This document shows, in pieces, positions 35,268 through 44,505 of a stretch of DNA of 64,000 nucleotides. Under the pieces are notes generated by a model that was not told the origin of the DNA, made no database searches, and saw nothing but the letters and a program-made list of their open reading frames with translations. Each line of letters opens with the position of its first letter. Within the stretch, counting starts at the first letter, position 1. The translations under genes were made by a program, and so were the position numbers. Origin of the DNA: Streptomyces sp. NBC_00376 (GTDB lineage Bacteria; Actinomycetota; Actinomycetes; Streptomycetales; Streptomycetaceae). The DNA lies in assembly GCF_036077095.1 (NCBI RefSeq), contig NZ_CP107960.1, positions 248,001-312,000 on the forward strand, written 5' to 3'.

Positions 35268-36221
35268 ATGAGCGAACGTCTCAATGCGTGGCCGACGCTG
35301 GTCTATGAGGACCTGGCGCCCATGGTTGACTACGTGAACCGGGTGGTACAGGTCGCAGGCAAGTACACCCTCGACGAGCCCTTCGAAGTCGGCTGGGGAA
35401 ACATCGTCCTCGGTGTCACCCCCCGGGGGCTCAGTACGCCAACCCTTCGGCAGCGAGGCGTGACCTTCACAGTGCACTACAACCTGCTCGACGGTGGCGT
35501 GGTCATCGAGGCCGACAACGGCTCGCGGACGGTGCCAATGACCAAGGGATCAGTCGCCACGTTCTATGCGTCCTTCTGCGATGCGGCAGACGAGCTCGGC
35601 ATACACCGACCGCGCAGCTCGTTGATCTGCGAGATTCCGGATGCCCCGGCGCGCTTTGAGGACGATGACGTCGAACGCACCTGGGACGGCCACGCGGCCC
35701 GGCTGATCTGGACAGCGTTGAACCTCGCCGCTGACGGGCTCGAGGCGTGGCAGGCCCCCTTCCTGGGACACCGCCCCCGGGTCGGTGTGATGTGGGGCGG
35801 CTTCGACCTGTCCGCCACGCGCTACCGCGCGCGGCACACAGTGCCGCCGCCCCACCAGCCGCCGTTCATGCAGAACGCCCAGCTCGACGCCTACGTGTCG
35901 GTGGGATTCTCCTTCGGAGATGCCAAGGCGCCGAACGTGGGCATGTACGCATACATCTGGCCCCAGCCGGACGGTCTCGAGGGCCGGTCCTGGGGTGTCG
36001 AGGGCGCCGCCTGGCATCCCGACGCTGGTCTGGTGCGTCTGCCTTGGGCCAAGCTCAGGGAGACAGCGGACCCGCACCAGGCCATTGTGGCGTTCGGTGA
36101 CGCCGTCTACCATGCCGCCGTCGAGACGGCAGGATGGCCGTCCGACCTCGTCGGACCTCGCGTCGAGGGTTGGTACATGAGCAGGACACCGCCCGCGCTC
36201 GTCCAGCACCAGCACGGCTGA
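35268..36221 (+). CDS. DUF5996 family protein
   Basis: 317 residues; GGGAGG precedes the ATG. LNAWPTLVYEDLAPMVDYVN, RVVQVAGKYTLDEPFEVGWG, GVTFTVHYNLLDGGVVIEAD, FLGHRPRVGVMWGGFDLSAT, and PPPHQPPFMQNAQLDAYVSV with VSVGFSFGD are the conserved blocks of this uncharacterised bacterial family (W near the start, PVG/GWG motif, HxPP motif). No signal peptide. The gene is intact although flanked by mobile elements on both sides, 30 bases from the IS1182 end. Function unknown; a soluble enzyme with conserved Trp, His and Tyr residues is all that can be said. Confidence 0.87.
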   Translation: MSERLNAWPTLVYEDLAPMVDYVNRVVQVAGKYTLDEPFEVGWGNIVLGVTPRGLSTPTLRQRGVTFTVHYNLLDGGVVIEADNGSRTVPMTKGSVATFYASFCDAADELGIHRPRSSLICEIPDAPARFEDDDVERTWDGHAARLIWTALNLAADGLEAWQAPFLGHRPRVGVMWGGFDLSATRYRARHTVPPPHQPPFMQNAQLDAYVSVGFSFGDAKAPNVGMYAYIWPQPDGLEGRSWGVEGAAWHPDAGLVRLPWAKLRETADPHQAIVAFGDAVYHAAVETAGWPSDLVGPRVEGWYMSRTPPALVQHQHG

Positions 36222-36253
36222 CTCAGGTCAAGATTCCCGACCCGGAAGACTAG

Positions 36254-37954
36254 GAGCCTGTCTCAGCAACGGGCAACCCGCCCGCGTCTCGTGATCTTTC
36301 GTACGGGATGATCCCGGTATGCGTGGTGAGGATGGGCTGTTCGAGATCGAGCCGGTCGAGGCGAAACGACGGCAGGACCGTCCGGCGGCGGTGGACAGGC
36401 CCTTCGGAGCGTTCGACCCGCACCAGGTCCTGCTGTTGCCACCTTCGCTGGACGACTGGCTGATTCAGGACCAACTCGCCAGGTTCGTCACGGACCTGGT
36501 CGACGAGGTTCTCGACCTCTCCCCACTCCTTGCCGACTACACCGAAAGGCGCGGCCACCCGCCCCACGACCCCAGGCTGATGCTGCGACTGCTGATCTAC
36601 GGCTACACCACCGGCATCCGCTCCTCCCGGGCGATCGAGCGCAAGTGCGTCGAGGACGTCGCGTTCCGATTCCTGGCCGCCGACCAAGCCCCGGACTTCC
36701 GCTCGATCGCCCGCTGTCGCCGCCGCCACCTTAACGCGCTCGCCGATCTGTTCACCCGGTCACTGCACCTCGCACAGAAACCGGGCGTGGTCAAGATGGG
36801 CCGCGTTGCCCCGGACGGCGCCAAGTTGGAGGCCAACGCCTACAAGCACAAGGCGATGAGCGACGGCCGTCGTCGACAGGGAGGAGCGGATCGAGGCCGG
36901 GATCGCCCTCCTGGAGGTGAAGGCCGCCGCCCTGCTCGCCGATGCCACCGACACCGACGAGGACTCCAGGTTCGGCGTCGACGGCAGGACACCGACCTGC
37001 CCACCGAACTCGACCGCCGAGAGAAGCGCCTGGCCAGGCTGCAAGCCGCACGCGCCCAAATTGAGGCCGAGGCCGCCGAGAAAGCGCGCCTCCACGCCGA
37101 GGACAAAGAACGCCGCACCCAGCAGCGCACATGCATCACAACAACGAACAAGCCGTCACCGACGCCGGCGAGCAGGCCGCCAACAAGGCACGCCCGAAGC
37201 AGAAGGCCCAGGCCAACTTCACTGACCCCGACTCGCGGATCATGAAGAACAGCGACGATGCCTACATACAGGCATACAACGCTCAGGCCGTCGTCGACGA
37301 GGCCCACCAGATCATCACCGCCACCGACGTGACGACCATCGCCTCCGACACCCTGAACTACACCACCACGCTCGACCAGTCCGCCGCCAATACCGGCACC
37401 CCTCCCAAGCAGGTACTCGTCGACGCTGGCTACTGCTCCGAGACCAACCTCGAAGCAGTACGGGACCGCCAACTCGCCTGCAGAACCGACACGTTCATGG
37501 CCACGGGCCGACTCGCCCACGACGAGCAGGTCCCACCCGCACCCCGCGGACGCATCCCCCAAGGACGCGACGTCGAAGGACGGATGGCCCGCAAACTGCG
37601 GACCAAACCGGGCAAGGCCGCCTACAGTCGCCGCAAGGCCATCGTCGAACCCGTCTTCGGCCAGATCATGACCTGCCAGCACGGCCGCCAGCTCCTCCTC
37701 CGGGGCAAAGACGGCGCCCGCGCGGAGTAGCGCCTGCTCGCCGGCTACCACAACTCCGCAAGATCTTCCGACACGTCGGAACCGCCGGACTCGCCGCTCT
37801 GGCCGGCTGACCGGCCGGGCCTCCCCGGTCACATCACAGGCCCCACCCGCCGGAAACCTGACGGGCAGGACCCGCCAGAGCCTCACAGATGCCGAGGGGA
37901 CGGCCGCGACCGATACATCGAGCAGACCCGCTCACTCGGTACTGAGACACGCTC
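36254..37954 (+). mobile_element. IS1182-family insertion sequence, degenerate
   Basis: About 1.7 kb between inverted ends GAGCCTGTCTCAG (left) and, on the other strand, GAGCGTGTCTCAG (right), each next to CTAG (36250-36253 and 37955-37958). The right CTAG is also the left target copy of the adjoining IS701 element. The transposase is broken in several places, so the element cannot move by itself. Confidence 0.8.
36319..37810 (+). pseudogene. IS1182-family transposase, multiple frameshifts
   Basis: Blocks appear in order but in different frames: PHQVLLLPPSLDDWLIQDQL, HPPHDPRLMLRLLIYGYTTG, RVAPDGAKLEANAYKHKAMS, then LPTELDRREKRLARLQAARA, then TDPDSRIMKNSDDAYIQAYN, KQVLVDAGYCSETNLEAV, KAAYSRRKAIVEPVFGQIM and finally KIFRHVGTAGLAALAG. 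Frame changes occur near 36875, 36985, 37130 and 37755, and an in-frame TAG at 37728 replaces the usual Trp codon before RLLAGYHN. Non-functional. Confidence 0.88.
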
Positions 37955-37958
37955 CTAG

Positions 37959-39400
37959 TAGTGCTTGGTCATGTTGGTGCGGGGTCTGGCATGTTGCGGT
38001 GACAGGTGGGGCAGGCGCCGGTCCAGATCGCGAGGAGTATCTGCAGCTCGTGGACGACTCGGTAGAGGCTCAGGCCGACGCCGTCTCTTTTGGGGATCGG
38101 CTCAGTCGCTGCAGGGTGCAGAAGGCGTGGGCGACCGAGACGAGGGTGACGTGGTGGTGCCAGCCTGGCCAGGTTCGGCCTTCGAAGTGGGCCAGGCCCA
38201 GGGCCTGTTTCATCTCGCGGTAGTCGTTCTCGATGCGCCAGCGGAGCTTCGCGGTGCGCACGAGGACGGGCAACGGGGTGGTTGCGGGCAGGTTGGAGAG
38301 CCAGAACTGCACGGGCTCGTCCTGGTCGGCGGGCCATTCGGCCAGCAACCAGCGGACCGGAAGCTCGGTGGCGGCCGTGGCCTTGCGGATCTCGCGTCCG
38401 GCGGGCCGGATCCGCAGGGCCACGAAGCGCGAGTACATGCGTTTGTGCCCGCTGCGGCCACTGCCCGGCCGTGATCCCTCCCTCCACTGCACCGGCCGCG
38501 CGGAAGACTTTCCGGCCGCGATGACCAGGCTCTTCACCCTCCGGGCCGGCTCGGGGTAGGCAGGAACCGGCCGTCTGCCCCGGCCTGTGCAGGCCGGGGC
38601 AGACGGCTGTGCGTCCTCGGGCTGTGCGGTGGTCGAGGTCGAGATGCCCACCACGTAATCGAGACCGCGTTCTTCCAGGCCGAGCCGGAAGGCGGCGGTG
38701 TCACCATAGCCGCCGTCGGCGATGACCTGGGGCACCTCGATGCCCCAGGACCGCGTCTCGTCGATCATGTCGAGGGCCAGCTGCCACTTCTCGACATGGC
38801 CCACCTGGGCAGGGATGGCGCACTTGCCACGGCGGGCCACTTTGGCCTGATCGGCCTTCGGCGAGGCGGGATCCCAGCTCCCGGGCAGGAACAGACGCCA
38901 GTTCACCGCCGCCGAGGCGCCGTTGGAAGCCAGGTGCAGCGACACCCCGGCCTGGCAGTTGGTGACCTTGCCCGCAGTGCCGGTGTACTGCCGGGTCACA
39001 CACGCCGACGCATCCCCGTCCTTGAGGAACCCGGTGTCATCGATGATCAACGCGGTGGGCTTGACGACCGGCTGCATACGCCAGGCCAGACGGGCCCGCA
39101 CATGCGCCGCATCCCACGGGCTGGAGGTGATGAAGTGGGCCAGCGCCTGCCGGTTCCCGTCTTCGCCCAGGCGGGCGGCCATCGGTTCCACCGACTTGCG
39201 CCCGCCGTCCAGCAGCAGGCCCCGCAGATAGACCCCACCCCACCGACGCTGATCCGCTCGCGCGAACGGCTCGAACATCTCCGCCGCGAAGTCCTCCAGA
39301 TCACACCGGACCGCAGCCAACTCCCCACTCAGCACGTCCTGTCAACGACACGACCCATCAAGAAGACACGCCATCGCAGACCGCACATGACCAAGCACTA
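37959..39400 (-). mobile_element. Complete IS701-family insertion sequence (copy A)
   Basis: 1442 bases with inverted ends TAGTGCTTGGTCATG, flanked by direct CTAG copies at 37955-37958 and 39401-39404. The left CTAG is shared with the IS1182 right end. On the right, the CTAG supplies the stop codon of the DUF5701 gene. Transposase intact. Confidence 0.9.
38070..39335 (-). CDS. IS701-family DDE transposase
   Basis: 421 residues from a GTG. ADQRRWGGVYLRGLLLDGGR, LIIDDTGFLKDGDASACVTR (first Asp), AAVNWRLFLPGSWD, PQVIADGGYGDTAAFRLGLE (second Asp) and RIENDYREMKQALGLAHFEG (Glu) with the final HVTLVSVAHAFCTLQ tail are diagnostic. About 45% of visible positions match copy B at 48555, so the two are different members of the family rather than recent duplicates. 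Confidence 0.93.
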   Translation of the reverse strand: MLSGELAAVRCDLEDFAAEMFEPFARADQRRWGGVYLRGLLLDGGRKSVEPMAARLGEDGNRQALAHFITSSPWDAAHVRARLAWRMQPVVKPTALIIDDTGFLKDGDASACVTRQYTGTAGKVTNCQAGVSLHLASNGASAAVNWRLFLPGSWDPASPKADQAKVARRGKCAIPAQVGHVEKWQLALDMIDETRSWGIEVPQVIADGGYGDTAAFRLGLEERGLDYVVGISTSTTAQPEDAQPSAPACTGRGRRPVPAYPEPARRVKSLVIAAGKSSARPVQWREGSRPGSGRSGHKRMYSRFVALRIRPAGREIRKATAATELPVRWLLAEWPADQDEPVQFWLSNLPATTPLPVLVRTAKLRWRIENDYREMKQALGLAHFEGRTWPGWHHHVTLVSVAHAFCTLQRLSRSPKETASA

Positions 39401-40057
39401 CTAGCCTCTGCGGCTCGTAGCTGAGGCAAAGCCCAGCCAGGTGTGGCGGTTGCCCCACCAACACCAGCCGACCTTCGGGGCGTTGCGTCGCTCGCGGCCG
39501 TCTCGCCCTGTGCCGTTGCTGATCCAGATCGCCGGGGTGCGGGCGTCCAGGGTGCCGTTGGCCTTGCGCAGCCGGGAGCCGATGGTCATGAAACAGCGGT
39601 TGCGCTCAAGGGCCGCCGGCTGCTGGAGCACCCAATGAATGCCTTCGGTGAGCAGCAGCGGGGTGCGGTCCGCCTTGGTGAGAGCGGGCAGTGCCTCGTC
39701 GGGGCTCCAATTGGCCATGTGGTCACCGCGGTCGAGGTCGGCGATGAGGTAGAGAGGAGCGTCGGGCGGCTCGGCGGCGCAGGGGGCGAACCGGTCGACG
39801 TCGGGCATGTCGGTGACGATGAAGCCGGGCTTGCCGTCACGGCGGAGCAGCGGTGCCAGGGCAGACGCGGGGGCGCGGTCCGGGTGGACGGCGAGGAGGG
39901 CGCCGCCGTCTCCGCGGCCGGCGTTTTCGGCGAAGGTGCGCAGGTCGTCGGCGGGTAGCCGCGCAAGCTCGTGCACCCCGAGCTCGATCAGGCGTTCTGC
40001 CTGGGTGGCGAGCGGCGGGAGAGAGGACGCGGAGACGGTGGACGAGGTGTCGGACAA
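39401..40057 (-). CDS. DUF5701 family protein
   Basis: 218 residues from a TTG at 40057 with GAAGGAG four bases upstream (a longer ORF extends to 40225 but without a ribosome site). LLAVHPDRAPASALAPLLRR, DGKPGFIVTDMPDVDRFAP, LYLIADLDRGDHMANWSPDE, GIHWVLQQPAALERNRCFMT, IGSRLRKANGTLDARTPAIW, ISNGTGRDGRERRNAPKVGW and CWWGNRHTWLGFASA are highly conserved blocks of this uncharacterised actinobacterial family. The IS701 element begins immediately after the stop codon, and the TAG stop is part of the CTAG target, so the coding sequence survived the insertion. Confidence 0.88.
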   Translation of the reverse strand: MSDTSSTVSASSLPPLATQAERLIELGVHELARLPADDLRTFAENAGRGDGGALLAVHPDRAPASALAPLLRRDGKPGFIVTDMPDVDRFAPCAAEPPDAPLYLIADLDRGDHMANWSPDEALPALTKADRTPLLLTEGIHWVLQQPAALERNRCFMTIGSRLRKANGTLDARTPAIWISNGTGRDGRERRNAPKVGWCWWGNRHTWLGFASATSRRG

Positions 40058-40387
40058 GGCGCTCCTTCGGTTCACGTTCGGGGCAGTGGTCCTGAGGTCA
40101 GAACGAGACGACCCACCGGAGTGTTCCCTGCGCGGCGGTGCCGCGACAGGCGAAGCCCTCGGAATCGTGTAACGCAACTTCATTGGCCTGGTGAATCCCA
40201 GCGCCTCGGTGCGGTCGAGGGCCAACGAGTCCGCGGTCTCCGCCTTCGAGCGTCATCGTCTCCGGCCCCCTTGACCACCCGCGCCACGGTACCCCCGGGC
40301 CCGACTGGATCCGCGGTGGGTGCTGTTGCCGTGCTTCCAGGTCTCGGCGGCTCACCATGACGAACTCCCCTGGCCATGACCATTGAT

Positions 40388-40402
40388 CTGACGTATCGTC
40401 AG
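40388..40402. promoter_or_regulatory. TetR-type operator candidate CTGACG-TAT-CGTCAG
   Basis: A perfect inverted repeat 40 bases upstream of the GTG start at 40443. The CTGACG-N3-CGTCAG form is common for TetR-family repressors in front of acyl-CoA and related lipid genes of Streptomyces. No TetR gene lies in the window close by. Confidence 0.6.
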
Positions 40403-40442
40403 CTTTCGTGCAAGCCCCCGCTGAGCCCCGCCGGAGGCCCTC

Positions 40443-41564
40443 GTGCCCGAACGCCCCGTAGCCCTCGACGAATACCCCGTGCACCAAGCGCCGCTCTCCA
40501 TGCGGTACATCGCCACCAGCGACCGCAACGCCTACGACCGCTGCATCTTCCACGTCTTCGACCACGCCGGCCGCGCCCTGCTCGTCCTGGGCCTGGGCGT
40601 CTACCCCAACACCGGCGTGATCGACGCCTTCGCCACGCTTCGTCTGGGCGACGAACTCCTCGCCGTCCGCGCCTCCGACGCCCTCTCCGATGACCGGATG
40701 CGGATGGAGGTCGGCCCGCTCCGCATCACCGTCGACGAGCCGCTGAAGCGCTTCACGCTGCACTGCGCCGCCGACCCGGCCGACCCCGACGGCCTGTCGT
40801 ACGATCTCAGCTGGCAGGGGGCCTTCGAGCCTCTGTGGGAGCCACATCACACGATGCGCCGCGGCAACCGCCTCACTCTGGAAGGCCGCCGCTTCGTTCA
40901 GGCCGGCACGGTGACCGGCGTGATCCGCGCGAAGGGCGAGGAGTTCACCGTCACCGCCGACGAGTGGACCGGCACACGCGACCGTAGTTGGGGCGTGCGG
41001 CCCATCCCCGGCGAGAACGGCGGACGCGCGGGGCAGGAGCACGTCCCGGAGGGCTTCCACTGGCTGTGGTGCCCCGTCCGGTTCGACGACCGGTTCCTGA
41101 TGGTGATCGTCCAGGAGGAGCCCGACGGCTACCGCACCCTCAGCGACGCCGTCGAGGTACGCGGCGGCCGCCCCGACACCCAACTGGGCTGGCCTCAGCC
41201 GGACATCACGTACCGCTCCGGTACCCGCCACCCCGAGCGCGCGGTCATTCATCTCGCCGACCGCAATCGCAAGGACATCGAGCTCACTGCGGAGATCCTC
41301 ATTTCCTCCCCGCTGGCCGTCGGCGCAGGCTACCCACCCGCTGACGACTGGAGCCACGGGACGTGGCACGGCCGCGACTGGATCGACCGACGGAGCTATG
41401 ACCTCGCCCACCTGTCTGCGCACCCCATGGCCGTATTCGGCGTCACTGAACACGCCGCCCGCTTCACCCTCGACGGCGCCACCGGCTACGGGATCTTCGA
41501 GCACGGCACGTTCGGCCGCCACGACCCGAGCGGCTTCACCGGCTACGACTCGGTGGCACCCTGA
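40443..41564 (+). CDS. Conserved hypothetical protein paired with a phosphotransferase
   Basis: 373 residues; GGAGG six bases before the GTG. RYIATSDRNAYDRCIFHVFD, LVLGLGVYPNTGVIDAFATL, WEPHHTMRRGNRLTLEGRRF, TADEWTGTRDRSWGVRPIPG, FHWLWCPVRFDDRFLMVIVQ and WHGRDWIDRRSYDL suggest an all-beta protein with the two-part fold described for DUF7064/DUF7065-like proteins, related in shape to hydroxyneurosporene dehydratase/lipocalin-type proteins. The phosphotransferase gene follows after 16 bases, an arrangement often seen in actinobacteria. The upstream palindrome indicates TetR control. Biochemical role unknown. Confidence 0.8.
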   Translation: MPERPVALDEYPVHQAPLSMRYIATSDRNAYDRCIFHVFDHAGRALLVLGLGVYPNTGVIDAFATLRLGDELLAVRASDALSDDRMRMEVGPLRITVDEPLKRFTLHCAADPADPDGLSYDLSWQGAFEPLWEPHHTMRRGNRLTLEGRRFVQAGTVTGVIRAKGEEFTVTADEWTGTRDRSWGVRPIPGENGGRAGQEHVPEGFHWLWCPVRFDDRFLMVIVQEEPDGYRTLSDAVEVRGGRPDTQLGWPQPDITYRSGTRHPERAVIHLADRNRKDIELTAEILISSPLAVGAGYPPADDWSHGTWHGRDWIDRRSYDLAHLSAHPMAVFGVTEHAARFTLDGATGYGIFEHGTFGRHDPSGFTGYDSVAP

Positions 41565-41580
41565 TGTACGGAGAACTCGT

Positions 41581-42687
41581 ATGGCTGCAAACCCCGAAGC
41601 ACCCCGGATCCGGCGTACCACCCGCGACCCGGAGGAACTCGCCCGCCGGCTCGCAGCCTGGCTGACCGCCGTCCACCCCGGAGCCCGCCCGACGGCCGTC
41701 ACCGTGCCGGACTCCAACGGCATGTCGAGCGAGACCCTGCTCTTCGACATCGAGCAGGACGATGCCGTCGCGCCGCCCCCCGTCCGCCGCTGCGTCCTGC
41801 GCCTGGCCGCGGACCCGAACGCGTACACCGTCTTCCCCGCCTACGACATGACCCGCCAGTACAAGGTGATGCGCCTCGTCGCCGCGCACACCGACCTGCC
41901 GGTGCCCGCCGTGCACTGGCTGGAGACCGACCCCGCCCACCTCGGCGCGGAGTTCTTCGTGATGGAGCGCGTCGAGGGGCGTGTGCCGCCGGACGTCATG
42001 CCGTACACCTACGAGGGCAATTGGCTGCACGCCGCCACGGACGCCGAGCGCGAACAGCTGGAGCACGCCAGTGTCTCCATCCTGGCGCGACTGCATGACC
42101 AGGTGTCGGAGGCGGGATTCCTCGCAGGGCGGGGAAGCGGCAGCCCGTTGCGGCGGCATGTAGAAGACCTGCAGACGTACTACGGCTGGGTCGTAGACGG
42201 CCGTCCGCACTCACCCGTCATCGAGGCCGCCTTCGCCCGGCTGGAGGAGCTGTGGCCGGCCGACGAGGGCGAGACCGTGGTGAGCTGGGGCGACGCGCGA
42301 ATCGGCAACATCATCTATGACGGCTTCGAGCCCACCGCCGTCCTCGACTGGGAGATGGCCGCCCTCGGACCACGGGAGCTGGACCTCGCGTGGGCGATCT
42401 ACCTGCACCGTTTCTTCCATGACCTCACAGTCACACTGGGGCAGGAGGGACTGCCGGGGTTCTTCCAACGGGCCGCCGTGGAGGAGCGGTACGCGAAGCT
42501 CACCGGGTACACACCGCGGGACATGGACTTCCACACGCTCTACGCCTGCCTTCGGCACGCGATCGTGATGCTGCGGGTCGGCTACCGGCAGATCCACTTC
42601 GGCGAGGTCGCAGCGCCGGCCGCCACCGATGACCTGGTCATGAACCGGGCGGCGCTGGAGGCCATGACGGAGGGCCGCTACTGGTAG
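41581..42687 (+). CDS. Phosphotransferase (APH/ACAD10-like kinase fold)
   Basis: 368 residues. The kinase fold is complete: nucleotide-binding strands SSETLLFDIEQDD and RRCVLRLAADP, then TDLPVPAVHWLETD, LGAEFFVMERVEGRVPPDVM (hinge), the catalytic loop SWGDARIGNIIYDG (Asp 238, Asn 243), and the metal-binding LDWEMAALGPRELDLAWAIY (Asp 256). Members phosphorylate small molecules such as hydroxy-acyl-CoAs or aminoglycosides; the ACAD10-like branch works in 4-hydroxy-acid breakdown. Translationally close to the preceding gene, so probably one operon under the CTGACG palindrome. Confidence 0.9.
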   Translation: MAANPEAPRIRRTTRDPEELARRLAAWLTAVHPGARPTAVTVPDSNGMSSETLLFDIEQDDAVAPPPVRRCVLRLAADPNAYTVFPAYDMTRQYKVMRLVAAHTDLPVPAVHWLETDPAHLGAEFFVMERVEGRVPPDVMPYTYEGNWLHAATDAEREQLEHASVSILARLHDQVSEAGFLAGRGSGSPLRRHVEDLQTYYGWVVDGRPHSPVIEAAFARLEELWPADEGETVVSWGDARIGNIIYDGFEPTAVLDWEMAALGPRELDLAWAIYLHRFFHDLTVTLGQEGLPGFFQRAAVEERYAKLTGYTPRDMDFHTLYACLRHAIVMLRVGYRQIHFGEVAAPAATDDLVMNRAALEAMTEGRYW

Positions 42688-42702
42688 TGGGCATCATTCA
42701 GT

Positions 42703-42746
42703 GCCCAGGCGCGCTGGATACCTTGCCCAGGCGCACTGGTTACCCT
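42703..42746. repeat. Two tandem 22-base repeats before the DUF6518 gene
   Basis: GCCCAGGCGCGCTGGATACC at 42703 and GCCCAGGCGCACTGGTTACC at 42725 are spaced exactly 22 bases apart, two helical turns, ending seven bases before the ATG at 42753. This could be a repeated protein-binding site overlapping the leader. Confidence 0.55.
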
Positions 42747-42752
42747 CGCGGT

Positions 42753-43418
42753 ATGAAAATCACGGTGGGAGGCCTCGCCGCCGGCGTGGGCTTCGGGGCA
42801 GCCACCTCACTCGTCAACGCGCTTTCGTCGCCATATGTGGAGCTCGGAATGCCTCTCACGGGCACCGTCTGAGCCAAGGCTGTCAAGGTGCTCAACCTGC
42901 TGGTGGACGCAGGCTGGTCCTGGGCCGCGCTGGCGGTGGCGATGGGCTGGCTGGCCGGTACATGGGTCCGGGGTGCGCTGGTCGGGGCCCTGGCGCTGGT
43001 CGCTGCCACGGTGGCGTACTACGTGACGGATTCCTTCGTCTCGGGGGCCGACACGGATATGGTCAGCTGGTTGGTGGTGGGTGTGCCGTTCGGGCTGGTC
43101 CTTGGTGTGGTGGGTGCGGCCAACAGGCAGCCTGGATCGGTCGGCTTGCTTGCAGCGTTGGTGGTTCCGGTGGGCGCTGCCGTACAGATGGTCGTGCTGC
43201 CGCCTCGGCCGCACCTCACCTTTACCCCGGCGATCGTTCTCGCCGAGGTCATCGTCCGGACGGCCGCTGTGCTCGGTGCCGGCTGCGCTGGCTGCCGTTT
43301 CCGGGCCGAGAGACAAGCGCGCTGGTGGTCTGGTCCCGGACGGCGAAGCGGACGGGTCATCTCGGCTCGGTGGTCGGGGGCTGTCATCAGGTGGCGGCAG
43401 GGGCGGAAGTGGGGGTGA
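42753..43418 (+). pseudogene. DUF6518 family membrane protein interrupted by TGA
   Basis: The first 39 codons (KITVGGLAAGVGFGAATSLV, then NALSSPYVELGMPLTGTV) are followed by TGA at 42870, after which the same frame continues AKAVKVLNLLVDAGWSWAAL, AVAMGWLAGTWVRGALVGAL, SWLVVGVPFGLVLGVVGAAN to 43418. Family members have Trp at this point (TGG to TGA), so a single substitution is the only lesion. Five to six membrane segments are expected. Re-initiation at GTG 42888 could give a shorter protein. No strong ribosome site before the ATG. Confidence 0.75.
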
Positions 43419-43712
43419 GATGCCGCTGAACGCGGCCGGGGTTGCTGGGCTGCGCCGGCGGAGCAGCGAAGGCTTCTGCATCGGGCGGCGGAAGAAGCGT
43501 CTGGCGGCGGGATCGTCCCGGCGGCTCCGCAGGAGGAGTGCCCGGTGGCCGGCACCACGCCCCGTCACATTCACTTGTCCGGTGTGCCTGTCTTCCCTCG
43601 CCCGCCCCCTGCTCTTTTGCTCCCCTGCTCGAACGACCCTGTCGAACGGCATTGTCAGTGGCGCGCGGTAGCTTCGGAACTGTTCGAGATCACGGGCGAG
43701 AGGGGTGAATTC

Positions 43713-44381
43713 GTGGGTGTCAGGCATGCGTTGAGCGTCGTCCTGGTCGACGTCAACGACGAGGTGGTGACGGCCTGGCGGTCCGCGTTCGCGGACACGC
43801 CGGAGGTCGGGATCAGGCGAGGGTCCCTTCTTGATGTGGACGCCGACGCCTGGGTATCCCCCACCAACGAGCGTGGCCGGATGGACGGTGGGGTCGACGC
43901 CGTCGTCAAGCGGTACCTCGGTGCGGGTATCCAGGTGCGCGTGCAGCGGGCGATCCGCGACCGGTTCGGCGGACGGCTGCCGGTGGGCAGCGCGGTGTGC
44001 GTCCCGTCCGGGGCGGACGTACCCCGGTACCTGATCTCGACGCCCACCATGCGCCAGTCGTCACAGAACGTCAGCGACACGATGAACGTGGCCCTCGCAT
44101 GCGCGGCTGCCTTCCAGGCGGTACATCTGCAGAACCGGGCGAAGCCGGGCAGCATCCGGTCGGTGGCCCTCGTCGGGATGGGCGCGCAGACCGGTCAGGT
44201 GCCCGCGAAGGTATGCGCCAACCTGATGTGGACGGGCTACACCCTCTTCCACGACCACGGTTTCGCGGACTACGACGAGTTGCGGGCCGCCGTACTGGGG
44301 CAGCTCGACGACATCGAGGGAGCGGGGTCCGCACGGCGGGTCCGGATCAACGTGCCGCAGCGGCCTTCCTTTCGTCACTGA
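43713..44381 (+). CDS. Macro-domain protein
   Basis: 222 residues from GTG 43713 (GAGAGGGG upstream; the longer open frame from 43545 has a non-conserved head). LSVVLVDVNDEVVTAWRSAF, GSLLDVDADAWVSPTNERGR, MDGGVDAVVKRYLGAGIQVR, GSAVCVPSGADVPRYLISTP and LVGMGAQTGQVPAKVCAN show a macro fold: the nucleotide-binding SPTNxxxxMDGGVD loop (like AANxxLxGGGGVD) and the second glycine-rich loop near GMGAQTGQ. Macro domains bind ADP-ribose, and several remove it from protein or DNA. It lies 124 bases upstream of the UDG-ART gene on the same strand, with no terminator between, so co-expression is likely. An antidote or eraser role opposite the transferase is inferred. Confidence 0.85.
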   Translation: MGVRHALSVVLVDVNDEVVTAWRSAFADTPEVGIRRGSLLDVDADAWVSPTNERGRMDGGVDAVVKRYLGAGIQVRVQRAIRDRFGGRLPVGSAVCVPSGADVPRYLISTPTMRQSSQNVSDTMNVALACAAAFQAVHLQNRAKPGSIRSVALVGMGAQTGQVPAKVCANLMWTGYTLFHDHGFADYDELRAAVLGQLDDIEGAGSARRVRINVPQRPSFRH

Positions 44382-44505
44382 CCCGAGTACCTCGCAGGCC
44401 GGTGCCGCCCAGGGCGCGGACACCGGCAACGACCCTGCCACATCTGATCAGCATGCCGGGTCGCCCTTGGAGGCGTCCGGTTCGAGTATCGGGAGTTGCA
44501 CCCTC

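Noticed and set aside
36840..37886. 348-codon minus-strand open frame
   Set aside because: Antisense to the IS1182 transposase blocks; no motif of its own.
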